A stretch of DNA of 64,000 nt from Riptortus pedestris (GCA_019009955.1 CM032233.1:15930001-15994000); one strand, 5' to 3'. Shown: positions 46,994 to 58,215, counted from the first letter of the stretch. A program made the numbers and translations. Notes: generated by a model from the letters alone, not told the origin.

Positions 46994-48187
46994 CGTTAAG
47001 CGGCGCTACATAAACTAAGCAGATTTCCCACGTGTTAGTATAACACACTTGAGATCTCATCTCACCACATATTCTCTTTTTCTATGCGAAAAACCTATGT
47101 ATAAAAGGGGGCGGGGGGAGGGGGAGGAGTTACTTAATTTTGAAAAGAAAAAAGTACGAATTACTAACTTAGTACTTGAGTTACGAAAATTGATGACTTC
47201 ATCACATGAGGTATTTGCATGTGTTTTAAAAAGTAACAGTTCAATGAATACCATATTTTATATTTAAACTTGGAATGAAGTGGTTCATGGCATAAATGCT
47301 TATAGTTAATATGACATGAGTAGTATTGGGAGTTAGGACTAACTGCCGAAAACTAAAATATGGAAATGTCTCAGTTGATATTCAATATAGAGAAAACATG
47401 TATATAACAACGTTTATAGAAAATTACATTTGCCATAAGATTGATTCTATAAAATTATTTGATCGGACGCATAACAACAGATATATTTCGAATTTTCGAA
47501 ATTCTCCCCTCTAAACCTAACATAAAACCTTTAAATATTCAATTTGGTAACGATGAAACACAAATTGCCACTGGAGCGTTAACAGACACATATATATATA
47601 TATATATATATACTTATATAGATATGTAATTTAAAACTGACCTCATTTTCTTTATCTCCTGGGTAGGTTCGATGGACATTTGAAGAAATATTACGAAAAT
47701 CCCGTCATGAGTACAACCTCAATAGCTGAATTCCCTTAAGGGAAATCCGCTAAAAATCCATATACCACAGTTAATATTCAAGACAGAGGAAAAAATATAT
47801 ATATCATTATTTATAGGAACTTAGATTTGAAATAAGATTGTTTCTATACAAGATTTACCAATTTCTCGATAACGGGGGTATTTTGAATTTTCAAAATTCC
47901 CCCCTCTAAATGACCCTCCCACTGGTCTGATTTCAGCCATAAATGAAGTTGACCTTTAGTTTCACATAAAACGTTTAATATCGAGTTTGGTAACTATCAA
48001 ATCGAAATTGCGACCACTAAAGGGAGAATATATATATACTTTTGAACGGACTTTATTTTCGTCACCTCCTATGTAGGATCCTTGAACATTTGAGGGAATG
48101 TTCTGAATTCGTGTCATGAGTACAACCTCAAAATCTGATTTTCCTTAAAGGGAATCTGCTAAATTGTACATAAAGAAAATTAAATTT
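46994..48187 (+). repeat. Large inverted repeat, right arm (rep-A modules)
   Basis: Inverted partner of 42873-44059. It has the extended-type head (ACTAAGCAGATTTCCCACGT, TTAGTATAACACACTTGAGA), modules, a first 3' palindrome at about 47730-47753 and a second, diverged one at about 48137-48162. Confidence 0.9.
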
Positions 48188-48975
48188 GCAATGAGATATA
48201 TAATACTTTATTTTTTTCTGTCTGTCTCACAATAACAAAGATATACAATACTCCTTATCTGATTTCAGCCATTACAAGATTAAATCTTTCGTTTTATTTG
48301 GAAAGCTTAAAGATCGATTTTAAAAAGACTACTAGGCCATAGATTTGATTAGGTGTGATGAATATTGAGGAAATCTAAGAAGAATTTTTATGTCCGAAGA
48401 GAAAACTACAAGACCAACAAAACGACTAATTGTGTGGTTTAGGTGACTTCCTTATATGTTTTTATGGAAGATTGCGCATGGTTAATCATTATCAATACAA
48501 TCCTATTACCCATTCGTTGCATTGAAAAACACTGTTCAGATTGGAGATGAGGAACTGCGTTGGATGGTGACGAGGAGGGAAGGTAGTCCTAACATCTAGA
48601 ACGCTAAAAAACCCCTGTCCTTGCACTTTTGGTTCATTTGCCCAGAATGTGGCCTCGGATATTCTCTAAGATATTAATTAGCTATAATTAAGAACATCCA
48701 TTTATCTCCTGCCTATATATATAATATAATAAATTCTTATCCTGTGGAACACAACGGTTTCTTATCACAAGGAAATCTGGTTAAGATATAACCTGCTCTT
48801 AGGCCAGAGCTATTACTAAAACGAACGAATTTAGTCAAGATCAAACAAAAATTGAGTTTGCTACAGCGTTAATAGACAATTAGGACATTTGAAGTAATTT
48901 TCCGAAAATTGCATCATGAGCACAACCTAAATAGCTGATTTATCTCCAGCGAAGTCTGCTAAAACTACAAAAATA
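48188..48975. other. AT-rich spacer with rep-A scraps
   Basis: A rep-A conserved-block and 3'-end scrap without (TA)n lies at about 48828-48965 (AAACAAAAATTGAGTTTGCT, ATCATGAGCACAACCTAAAT). No gene is seen. Confidence 0.45.
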
Positions 48976-49776
48976 GTTCGTCACTCAGGGGCTGCGTAAA
49001 CTAAGCAGATTTCCCACGCGAAAGTTTACAATAGATAAATATACATACTGGTAACTAACTACCTTGAATGTTAAGTGAATAAATACAAAGAGTAATGAGA
49101 AATCTTTCAGTCAATTTACAATACAAGTTAATAATTTCTACAACGGAAAGCATCTGAATTGTAAACAAACAGGCCAGCCAAACTCGTAGCGCTGAATAGA
49201 TAGATAGACCGGAAAGACAACTGATTAACCAAATTTATCTGAATATAAGATATTAATTTCATTGAAAACAATTTACTAAAGCTAGTACTATAATTTGTAA
49301 TGAATCAGAACCAGTTTTATCTCAACCACTTAAATTTTAGTAATCCGTAAATAAAAAAAGGGGAGGAGGTCAACAGAACGTATTTGCATATATCTCACAA
49401 AATAAAAGTTCAATGAAAACAATATTTGGTATTTAGCCTTTTAATGAAGTGGTTCATGATAAAACAGCTTATTATTAATATGACACTACTAAGAGTGGGG
49501 GCTTACTGAAAGCGTAAAAATCCAAATATCTCGGTTAATATTCATTGTATGGAAAATATGTAAAGAACAATATTTAAAATAACTTTAATTTATAATACGA
49601 TTGGTTCTATACTATTTTTAGATCCGACGAACAGAATTTTCGAAATTCCTCCCCTTTATACCCTCCTGTTCCGATTTCAGCCATTTACGAACTTGATCTT
49701 TCTTTTTACATAAAACGACTAAATATCGAGTTTGATAACGATTAAACAATAATTGCGACCGCTAAAACGGTAACTG

Positions 49777-49818
<42 letters not shown>

Positions 49819-49957
49819 AAATATGTATACAGTTTTGAACGGACCCCATTTTCATCATGTCCTAGGTAGGATCGATAGACGTTTGAAGAAAAATTTCGAA
49901 ATCGCGTCATGAGTACGGCCTCAATAGCTGATTTCCCTTAAGGGAAATCTGCTAAAA
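48976..49957 (+). repeat. rep-A, complete long form
   Basis: 982 bp, head GTTCGTCACTCAGGGGCTGC, full long-form 5' region, short (TA)n with TAAAAAAAAATATG at about 49780-49825, and perfect terminal palindrome plus TGCTAAAA. It nearly equals the length of the copy at 18778-19760. Confidence 0.92.
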
Positions 49958-50477
49958 GGCCTTGTGTCAAATATTGACATTTTTTTTAATATATTAATTT
50001 GGTGTATTACCCTGGAGAATGTGAAGATACGGTAAGATAATCTTATCTAAATAGAGTTAAAAATATTTAACCACAGATCGTTCAATATTTCGTATAATGG
50101 ATTTAATGTTGTGAAAAACATTTGATGGAAAGTGATGTTTTCCAGCATATGACATTTTGCAGCGGAACCATGGGAATTGTTTAAAAATTTACTTAAAATA
50201 ACAGCTTTGAATGTATGTGAAGTCTGTGAAAGTTCTATATAACATGCAAAAACATATTGGGGACACTAAGAGCGTGATCGTGAATTCATTGTCAGTAACT
50301 TGCCGTATTTGATTGGGGTCACCGTTTTAGTTTTGAGGTTTTTGAAGCAAAAATGGCGATGTCATTCTCAATGGAATTCTATTTAAGGTGGGTCGGAGAT
50401 CATTATGCAGATATTGCGAGGAGCAAAATAAACACAAAGATAATGGAGGAGTATCCTAAGAATTGAATACTTACAAA
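49958..50477. other. AT-rich spacer, no gene seen
   Basis: Nothing recognisable. Confidence 0.4.
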
Positions 50478-50603
50478 GCTGATTTCCATTAAAGGAAATC
50501 AGCTATTGAGGTTGTACTCATGACACGATTTCCGATATATTTCTTCAAATGTCCATCGATCCTACCTAGGAGATGACGAAAATTAGGTCTGTTCAAAATC
50601 ATA
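50478..50603 (-). repeat. rep-A 3' end up to its (TA)n
   Basis: CTGATTTCCATTAAAGGAAATCAG-type palindrome, then GAGGTTGTACTCATGACACG and onward into ATATATATAT. A Helitron 5' end begins there. Confidence 0.75.
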
Positions 50604-51477
50604 TATATATAAAATTGTAACCTCTGTCTGTACATTGATTTTTTTCGCGAATTTTCACGATAACTTTTCGTTTCACATGTCATAGACACCATAACTGCAT
50701 TTTGTTTCTTTCGTGCGTGTTTGTTTGTTTGTTACCTTTTCACGCATAAACGGCTGAACCGAATTTTATGAAACTTGGTATGTATATTACTACTAGCCCA
50801 ACTTAGACTTTAGGCTATACTAATTTTCTCTGAGACGAACAGGAGTGGGAGTTATAAGGAAGGCCTGAAATTAAAAATAGCGATATTTCGTTTCCTATTG
50901 GTTTTTTGGCAAATATGAACATAACAAAAGTAGTTTATTTTGTTATTTAGAGTAACTTTTCTTATATACACTTTTTTCGTATACCGAATTATAAACGAGA
51001 TATACGCTAAAACCTAAAGCGGAAGTGAACAATTTTATTTGGGACAAAAGACCCAACCGAAATAAATAAAACTTGGTATGCGTATTAGCACTAACGCTTT
51101 CATGTTAAGAAGCCATACCAGCATTTCTAGGGACGGGCAGGAGTGGGGGTTGTAAGGAACCCTGAATTTAAAAATAGCTGTATTTCGTTTTCTATTCGTT
51201 TTTCGGCAAATATGAACGTTCGTTTTTCTGGCAAAAGTTGTTTATTTTGTTATTTAGAGTAACTTTTGTGATATTCATTTTGGTCTTTTAAAAAGTATCA
51301 ACGAGATATACACTATAAACTAAAGCGGGAGTCAACTATTTCATTGGGCACTAACGATTTAACCGAACTTAAAAAAATTTGGTATGTAAATTAGCATTAA
51401 TTCTTTCATGATTATAAGCTATATTGAAATTTTTAGGTTAGAACGGGTGTGGGGGTTATAAGGGAGGCCGATATAAA
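50604..51477 (+). mobile_element. Helitron, non-autonomous, 3' end missing
   Basis: ATAAAATTGTAACCTCTGTC start, GTTTGTTTGTTTGTTACC, AAACGGCTGAACCGAATTTT, then interior units with AACAAAAGT/ACTTTTGT hairpins about 300 bases apart. The CTAG end is not found. The sequence changes at about 51477. Confidence 0.7.
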
Positions 51478-51620
51478 TGAGGATATAACAATATTTACAA
51501 CTTACGTAAACACAATTTACTCACCAAATGCAGGTACTTATCCAAAACGAAAGTTTTAGATATTACCGGGCGATGATAAACTAGTAGTTTTTCGCCCTAA
51601 AATCTTAAGAAAGGACCACT
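51478..51620 (-). repeat. About 140-bp dispersed repeat, copy 2
   Basis: Inverted relative to 38970-39112. TAAACTAGTAGTTTTTCGCC is characteristic. Confidence 0.6.
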
Positions 51621-51635
51621 ACGTTTATATAAAAA

Positions 51636-52102
51636 GTCTGTCACGCAGGGGCTGCGTAAACTAAGCAGATTTCCCACGTGGTTTTACAATAGAGAAATTT
51701 CACGAGAGCCAAGCAGTTAAAGAAACGACGAAACTAGCTTTTGGCGGAAAAATCACTTCGTCCGTTAGCCGCTCAGATTTAATAAAAATGCAAATATCTC
51801 GGTTAATATTCAAGATAGAGAATAAATATATATAACAATTTTTATAGTAAATTTAATTTGCAATAAGATTGAATCTGTACAAATTTTCGATCCGACGTAT
51901 AGTAACGGAGATATTTCCAATTTTCGAAAATCCTCCCCTCTAACCCCCCCCCCATCACTGGTCCGATTTCAGCCGTTAACGAACTTGATCTTACTTTTTA
52001 TATAAAACGACTAAATATAAAGTTTGGTAACGATCAAACAAAAATTGCGACCGCTAGAGTGGTAACAGACAAATATATATATAGATATATACACATATAT
52101 AT

Positions 52103-52152
<50 letters not shown>

Positions 52153-52275
52153 TTTTGAACGGACCTCATTTTCGTCATCTACTAGGTAGGATCGATGGAC
52201 ATTTGAAGAAAAATTTCGAAAATTCCGTCATGAGTACCTCAATAGCTGATTTCCCTTTAGGGAAATCTGCTAAAA
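51636..52275 (+). repeat. rep-A, complete short form
   Basis: 640 bp, head GTCTGTCACGCAGGGGCTGC, (TA)n at about 52107-52149, and tail CCCTTTAGGGAAATCTGCTAAAA-like. Confidence 0.9.
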
Positions 52276-52351
52276 GTTTAAATACCAAATTTGATAACGA
52301 TAAAACAAAAATTATAACCGCTAGAATGGTAACAGATCATTATATATACAT

Positions 52352-52412
<61 letters not shown>

Positions 52413-52527
52413 TGTGCCTCATTTTCGCCATCTACTAGGTAGGATGGACATTTGAGGAAATTGTCCGAAAATCAAATCGAGAATACGACCTCAATAGCTG
52501 ATTTCCCTTAAGGGAAATCTGCTAAAA
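52276..52527 (+). repeat. rep-A, 3' half directly after a complete copy
   Basis: It starts within the conserved block (TAAATACCAAATTTGATAAC), has (CA)n-(TA)n and ends in a perfect palindrome plus TGCTAAAA. The tandem arrangement of two 3' ends suggests unequal exchange or a joined insertion. Confidence 0.82.
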
Positions 52528-52716
52528 ATACAAATATCTCGGTTAATATTCAAGATTGAACAAAACCGTATATATTGTGGCATTTATAGGGCAATATACT
52601 TTCAATAATATTGGTTCTATAGAGTTTTACGATCTGACTTATAATATTCCCACGTATAATTATCTGATATCTCCCATCCCCCACTATTCCTGGTCCTATT
52701 TCAGCCATTAACAAGT

Positions 52717-53931
52717 ATAACCACTAATCATATTTATTTTTAGGTGGTGGTGAGGGTGATGAATGGTTAATCACAAAACTTTTTTATGGCTCCTCACAAT
52801 TTTATTTCTTACAAACGCTGAGCGTTTTCCGGGACTAAATCCCCATCCTCAGAGCTACAAAACAATGTAACACCATAATTAAGGAGTCAAAAATCAGTTC
52901 TTAAAAATGTTTTACATAGTTGGTCTATAACATTATAAAATTTTTTTTACAATAATAACACCTATATTCAAAAACACAATTACAATTAAAATATAACAAA
53001 TTAATAATTACTATTTAAACATTAAAATGATATTATAAGCAAAATTACAGTCAGAGCATAGGGCGATCCTATAGACTTGCTACAAGGCTAAACCCTGCCG
53101 ATGCACTGAGGCCGAGGGGATCGTTCGCGTTTGTGTCAGTCTGCACATTTACATTGGCTTTATTTATGGCTTTTTCGAGTTTTATCTCAATAGCCTCCAC
53201 CATGTCCAACAGATAACCCCTAACGTCACTATGAATTAATTTTATCTGGTGGTCCCCAGCATGGTGGTTGTGCTCCTTACAGTGTGCATAAAACTCTGAG
53301 CCTGCTCTCATGTGTTCCTTAGCCCTGACCCGCAACTTCCTCTCTGTCCTCCCAACGTAGCTGGCTTCACACATCCCACACTTCATCATGTACACCCCTG
53401 ATCTGTCTCCTGGAGGAGTAGCATCCTTGATTTTGGAGACAAAATTCTGAAGTGACACTTTCTTTCTATAGGCTATTCTAATGCCCTGCCTGTTTAGTTT
53501 CCTTCCCAGGATTTCAGATAGCCGGCCCAAATATGGCAATATTCCCCAGGATTTAACCTCTTCCCCACCACCCCTAAAAATCTCCCTCATCAATTTTTTA
53601 GAAACGCTCCTGTCATATATTTTTCTTATAAATTCTCGACTGTGGCCATTCCGTTCTCCAAAGTGATATATATGGCATAATTCTTTTTGGTAGTTTTCAT
53701 CGTCCATTGGAACAGGTAGGAGCCTGTCAATGAGATAGATGAATGGGGTTTCTTTTACTCTGGGGTGTTGGAACATTTTTAAGAACTGATTTTTAACTCC
53801 TTAATTATGGTGTTACATTGTTTTGTAGCTCTGAGGATGGGGATTTAGTCCCCGAAAGCGCTCAGCGTTTATAAGAAATAAAATTGTGAGGAGCCATAAA
53901 AAAAGTTTTGTGATTAACCATAACCACTAAT
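52717..53931 (-). mobile_element. Penelope-like element, 5'-truncated, with 12-bp target duplication
   Basis: ATAACCACTAAT occurs at 52717-52728 and 53920-53931, a clean target duplication around 52729-53919. Inverted repeats of about 148 bases (52764-52911 and 53772-53920) bound the coding remnant. Both contain CTGAGGA, a GGGGA/TCCCC stem, GAA and AGCGCTC (AACGCTC in the left arm), a hammerhead-like motif. The left arm is in the same sense as the ORF and the right arm is inverted, giving the arrangement inverted tail, ORF fragment, tail. The reverse transcriptase core is absent. An AATAAA-like AAATAAAA stands near the tail. Confidence 0.85.
53069..53776 (-). pseudogene. Penelope-like GIY-YIG endonuclease, C-terminal part of the polyprotein
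   Basis: The 235-residue frame begins with the segment that links the reverse-transcriptase thumb to the endonuclease in Penelope-like elements (residues about 10-55, with D-R-L-L-P-V-P and Y-Q-K-E-L). The GIY-YIG nuclease follows: G-V-Y at 127-129, S-Y-V-G at 139-142, arginines at 143-151, a probable catalytic glutamate at 194 or 197, and C133/C136 with H165/H169 as likely zinc ligands. The enzyme nicks target DNA so that reverse transcription can be primed. A full element has several hundred more residues of reverse transcriptase upstream; these are missing. The ATG at 53776 lies inside the inverted terminal repeat, so the start is created by the rearrangement and probably not native. The remaining nuclease frame has no stop, which implies recent loss of function or selection on a nuclease-only fragment. 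Confidence 0.88.
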
Positions 53932-54070
53932 GTTCCTTAAGGGAGGGGTTGGGATTACCCCTCGCAATATTCCAAATTTAACCATTAACGATATTGACAG
54001 TTAATTTTACTTAAAACGTTTAAATATAGAGTTTAGTAATGATAAAACAAAAATTGCGGCCGCTCAAGAA

Positions 54071-54423
54071 GGAGGAAATTGCAACTAGTGAGGACGACTG
54101 GTGATGTACCAGAAAGATGTTTAATGACTTCGAAAACCATCACGTTCTAATTCTAATATGCTGAGTTGGACGGACTATTATTTGAAGTGAATGCCAAGTT
54201 TTAAAATTCCATTAGGCGGTACGACTTGGAAATAAACCGTAACAAAACAGGAAGATTGCCTCATACAAGGTCATGATGGGCACTGTCTGGTTCCTTGGTC
54301 ACGTGATCCCCTCCTCACGCCAGGTATAATTTACACTTAGTGATTTGAGTTAAATTAATTAAAGGAAATAATATATTTATTATTATTATTACGAACTGAA
54401 CAAAATTTCTATATAATAAAAAA
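54071..54423. other. Spacer, no feature seen
   Basis: No ORF or repeat motif can be supported. Confidence 0.4.
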
Positions 54424-55216
54424 GTGCGCCACGCAGGGGCTGCGTAAACTAAGCACATTTCCAACGTGAAGTATTACAATAGATAAATATACATACAAGC
54501 AACGCTGCCGTGAATGCTAAGTGAATAAATATAAACGGTAATGAGAAGTCTTTCAGTCAATTTAAAATAAAAGTTAATAATCTCTACAACGGAAAGCGGA
54601 TGAATTGTAAACAAACAGGCCAGCCAACCTCGTAGCGCTGAATAAATAGATAGACCGGAAAGACAAGCAGTTAATGAAATATATCTGAATATCCCATATT
54701 AATTTTATTGAAAACAATTTACTAAAGCTAGTGCTGTAGTTTGTAATGAATAAGAAACAGTTTTATCTCAATCACTTAAATTTTAGTAATCCAAGAACAT
54801 AAGAAGGGGTGGGGTCAACAGAATGTATTTGAATATATCTCACAAAGTAAAGGTTCAATGATATTTATTCAATATTTATATTTAACCTTGTAATAAAGTT
54901 ATTCATGATATAACAGCTTATTGTTAATATGACTTGAGTAGAAGTGGGGTTTGCTGAAGGCTCAAAACTGACAAATGCAAATATCTCAGTTAATATTCAA
55001 GATAGACAATAAATGTATAACAATATTTATAGTAAATCTTATTTGCAATAAGATTTGTTCTATACAATTTTTCGATCCGACGTACAGTAACGGAGAAATT
55101 TCGAATTTTTGGAAATCAACTCCTCTAACCCCCCCCCCCGTTAAATACGTTTAAATATCAAATTTGGTAACGATCAAACAAAAATTGCGACCTCTAGAAC
55201 GTTAACAGACATATAC

Positions 55217-55262
<46 letters not shown>

Positions 55263-55379
55263 TTGAACGGACCTCATTTTCGTCATCTCCTGGGTAGGAT
55301 CGATGGTTATTTGAAGAAATTTGTCGAAAATCGCATCATGAGTACGACCTCAATAGCTGATTTCCCTTAAGGTGCTAAT
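54424..55379 (+). repeat. rep-A, long form, 3' palindrome truncated
   Basis: Head GTGCGCCACGCAGGGGCTGC and full long-form 5' region. The C-run at about 55128-55139 is followed by a deletion into the conserved block. It has (TA)n at about 55215-55256 and a tail CCCTTAAGGTGCTAA that lacks one side of the hairpin. Confidence 0.88.
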
Positions 55380-55724
55380 AATGAAACTGACAAATTTGCC
55401 CGTTTATCTAGAAAGTATTATTTAGTAGCAACATAACCATTTTGTTTCAGTTTCCTGGGTCTGTCCCTTTTGTAAAGGTATCATCAGAATAATCAATACA
55501 TTTCATAATTACACTTCGAAAATCACTCTTATCCAACTTACTATTTACAACTCAAGCCTGGAAACGTCAGGCATAGAGCTGTGTTGAGTACCTAAGCAAT
55601 GGAAAATTAATTCCATTCAAACGTTCCAATCCAAAATGAATAGCCACCTTTTGCGATACTCTTATGAGCCTTCATAAAGACTTGAATGTTCCTTTCGTTG
55701 GGATATATTTCCCTTAAGAAAAAG
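55380..55724. other. Spacer, no gene seen
   Basis: It contains a possible Penelope-type phrase (GTTTCAGTTTCCTGGGTCTG, AAAGGTATCATCAGAATAAT) without further support. Confidence 0.35.
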
Positions 55725-56190
55725 TCCGTCACCCAGGGGCTGCGTAAACTACGCGGATTTCCCACGTGAAGTTTTACAATAGAGAAATCTGCCTACTACT
55801 AACAGTAGTTGTAACGAATCTCTAAACCCATTCAAGAGGGACGAACAGTTACGGAAGCGGCCGAACTAGCTTTCGGCGGAAAGTCCCGAACATAGCCGAC
55901 TTCTGCCGACCACACACACACTACAAATGCAAATATCTCGGTTAATATTCAAGATACAGAATAAATGTATAGAACAATATTTATAGTACATTTAATTTTC
56001 AATAAGATTGATTTTATACAATTTTTCGATCCGACGCATAATAACAGAGATATATTGAATTTTCAAAAATTCCCCCCTCTGAACCCCCCCTCTCACGGGT
56101 TAACGAACTTGATCTTTCTTTTTACATAAAACGACTAAACATCGAAATTGGTAAAGATGAAACCAAAATTGCGACCGCTAGAGCGTTAAC

Positions 56191-56238
<48 letters not shown>

Positions 56239-56337
56239 GAACGGACCTCATTTTCGTCATCTCCTGGGTAGGATCGATGGACGTTGGATGAGTATGGCCT
56301 CAATTGCTGATTTTCCTTAAAGGAAATCTGCTAAAAA
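55725..56337 (+). repeat. rep-A, complete short form
   Basis: Head GTCCGTCACCCAGGGGCTGC, (TA)n at about 56190-56232, and tail TTTTCCTTAAAGGAAATC plus TGCTAAAA. Two changes in the palindrome are compensatory (CCTTAAAGG). Confidence 0.9.
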
Positions 56338-56359
56338 ATCGTCAAAGTCATTCACCTAA

Positions 56360-56369
56360 TTTGCAACGC

Positions 56370-56430
<61 letters not shown>

Positions 56431-56560
56431 GATATAGATATGCATGGACCTCATTTTCGCCATATATTAGGTAAGATCGGTGGACAACTTAAGACAAATT
56501 TCGAAAATCGCGTCATGTGTACGACACCAATAGCTGATTTCCCTTAGGGGAAATCTGCTA
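56360..56560 (+). repeat. rep-A 3' end with (TG)n
   Basis: (TG)n at about 56381-56426 in place of most of the (TA)n, then ATGGACCTCATTTTCGCCAT and a tail CCCTTAGGGGAAATCTGCTAA. Confidence 0.8.
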
Positions 56561-56599
56561 ATTGAATAAGACAGGACAACCACTGTGCCATCCAGTGCA

Positions 56600-56643
56600 T
56601 GAGAAATCTGCTTAGTTTAGGCAGCCCCTGCGTGACGGACGTT
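56600..56643 (-). repeat. rep-A head fragment
   Basis: GAGAAATCTGCTTAGTTTAG followed by GCAGCCCCTGCGTGACGGAC. Only the 5' tip is present; mariner begins ten bases later. Confidence 0.8.
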
Positions 56644-56652
56644 TACATTCTA

Positions 56653-57590
56653 CTAGGTGAATCAAATATAAACGAGACTTTTCGTCTTTCGGGCACAGTA
56701 GTGGTGGGAGAACGTTCCCGCCTTTTTTGTTGTTGGGTAGGTTAGTCAGGAGTAGGGGAAGCACGTGATCTCGCCACCTCGATCGTCTCGTTGTCCACCG
56801 TGACGATGTCGGAGGAAGAGGTACCCCCGTCGACTGCGCAACGTGTCGTAATTAAGTATCTCGCCGCAGAAGGCGTAAAACCGGCCGAAATCTTGAGGAG
56901 ATTGACTGCACAGTTCGGGGAAAAGACACTTTCGCGAGCCAGAACTTGGGTGCACCACTACACCCCAGAGTCTAAACAAGCGAGTATGGAGTGGAGAAAA
57001 CAAGGAGAACCTGGACCAGTGAAAGCCAAGTCACGATTGTCAGCAAGCAAGGTTTTGGCTACCGTTTTTTTTGACCAGCGTGGTTTGCTGTACCTCAATT
57101 TTTTGCATGAGCACAGGACAATTAATGCAGCCTACTACTGCGACATTTTCAGTGACGTCCGACTTGCATATCGCCGCAAAAGACGAGACGTACCGATCAG
57201 AGAAGTGGTTCTTCTCCATGACAATGCTCGCCCCCATACAGCAGCCATGACTAGGGAAAAATTGGAGCAACTGGGATGGGAGACACTGGAACACCCTCCT
57301 TACAGTCCAGACCTGTCACCCTGTGACTTTCATGTGTTTGGCCCTCTCAAGGAAGCTTTAGGAGGCCAAAGATTCGACAGTGATGGTGAGGTTGAAGCCT
57401 ATTGCGCAATTGGCTGCAGACACGACCTGCATCTTTCTACATGGAAGGAATTGGAAAGCTACATATCCTCTGGGAAAAATGTGTTTCCAAGTCAGGGGAT
57501 TATGTAGAAAAATAAGCTATATTATTTTTTGCGTTTAAAATTAAAATAAATTAAAAAAAAAAAAAGTCTCGTTTATATTTGATTCACCCG
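56653..57590 (+). mobile_element. mariner element, internally deleted, intact termini
   Basis: Inverted termini of about 28 bases (GGTGAATCAAATATAAACGA plus GACTTTT, at 56656 onward and reversed up to 57588) enclose the transposase remnant. TA lies outside each end (56651-56652 and 57591-57592), with small differences in the outermost bases (CTAGG against CGGG). Total about 940 bp, against roughly 1.25-1.3 kb for full mariners. The size difference equals the deletion seen in the gene. Confidence 0.9.
56806..57515 (+). pseudogene. mariner transposase, in-frame internal deletion plus C-terminal frameshift
   Basis: The frame starts at ATG 56806 with a helix-turn-helix segment (Q-R-V-V-I-K-Y-L, residues 12-19; G-V-K-P-A-E-I-L). 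At residue about 46 (S-R-A-R) it jumps in frame to T-W-V-H-H-Y-T-P-E-S-K, the segment that normally follows the first catalytic aspartate. About 100 residues are missing, including that aspartate and the second DNA-binding helix-turn-helix. The remaining acidic residues are intact: H-D-N-A-R-P-H-T-A with D139 and Y-S-P-D-L-S-P-C-D with D174, exactly the mariner D34D spacing. Near residue 200 a one-base loss shifts the frame, giving a stop at about 57507. The original frame (R-N-W-L and onward to D-Y-V-E-K) continues beside it to TAA at 57513-57515. The protein cannot catalyse transposition; the termini could still be mobilised by an intact transposase elsewhere. Confidence 0.92.
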
Positions 57591-58089
57591 TATTTTGTAT
57601 CCCTCTTTAATGATATACGAGTGTGTGTCATTTTCGCAACCCCAAAGTTAGTAGGATATGGACATTTAAAGAACGTGATTTCTCTTCAGCTTAAACCATT
57701 ACAATGCATGAGAGGAATAGCATTGACACTTATCCTACTAGTTTTAAAAGAACCAGTTACTTCGTAAGAAAGATAATAATTTAGACCATTTATCTTGGAT
57801 ATAAAAGATAATTAATTGTTGTGGAAAGTAATGTGGGTGCTGAACTCAGTTCTCTGGTGACTTTATGAAAGTAAATTGAATAACTGGGTCTACGCTTTGC
57901 TCCAATCTAGCCACAGGGCAGATTGACTACTTCAACTTGTTATGAATGCTTTAAGAATGTCCATTTATCTGCAATTGCCTAATTTAAATCAAATGAACTT
58001 TTATACTCATTTTGACTGAAAGTCAGGAAGTCAGCCACGCAGGAGATCATCAACTAAGCAGACTTCCCATGTGTTGGCACCCCACCATT
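57591..58089. other. Spacer with a rep-A extended head scrap
   Basis: CAGCCACGCAGGAGATCATC, then ACTAAGCAGACTTCCCATGT lies at about 58032-58075. No gene is seen. Confidence 0.45.
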
Positions 58090-58215
58090 TTAGCTGATTC
58101 CTTTAAGGGAAATCAGCTATTGAGTTCGTACTCATGACGCGGTTTTCTACATTTTTCTTCAAATATCCTACCCAAAAGATGGCGAAAATGAGGTCCGTTC
58201 AAAATTTTATATATA
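58090..58215 (-). repeat. rep-A, 3' end; left half of a split copy
   Basis: TTTTAGCTGATTCCTTTAAG start through GAGGTCCGTTCAAAATTTTA into TA-rich DNA. The matching right half (conserved block) is at 62372-62510, beyond two Helitrons. Confidence 0.75.

Larger units (their letters stand above)
52528..54070 (+). repeat. rep-A module, split by the Penelope-like element
   Basis: ATATCTCGGTTAATATTCAA to CCATTAACAAGTATAACCAC lies at 52528-52728. It resumes at about 53932 (GTTCCTTAAGGGAGG, AACGTTTAAATATAGAGTTT) after the target duplication. Confidence 0.65.
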
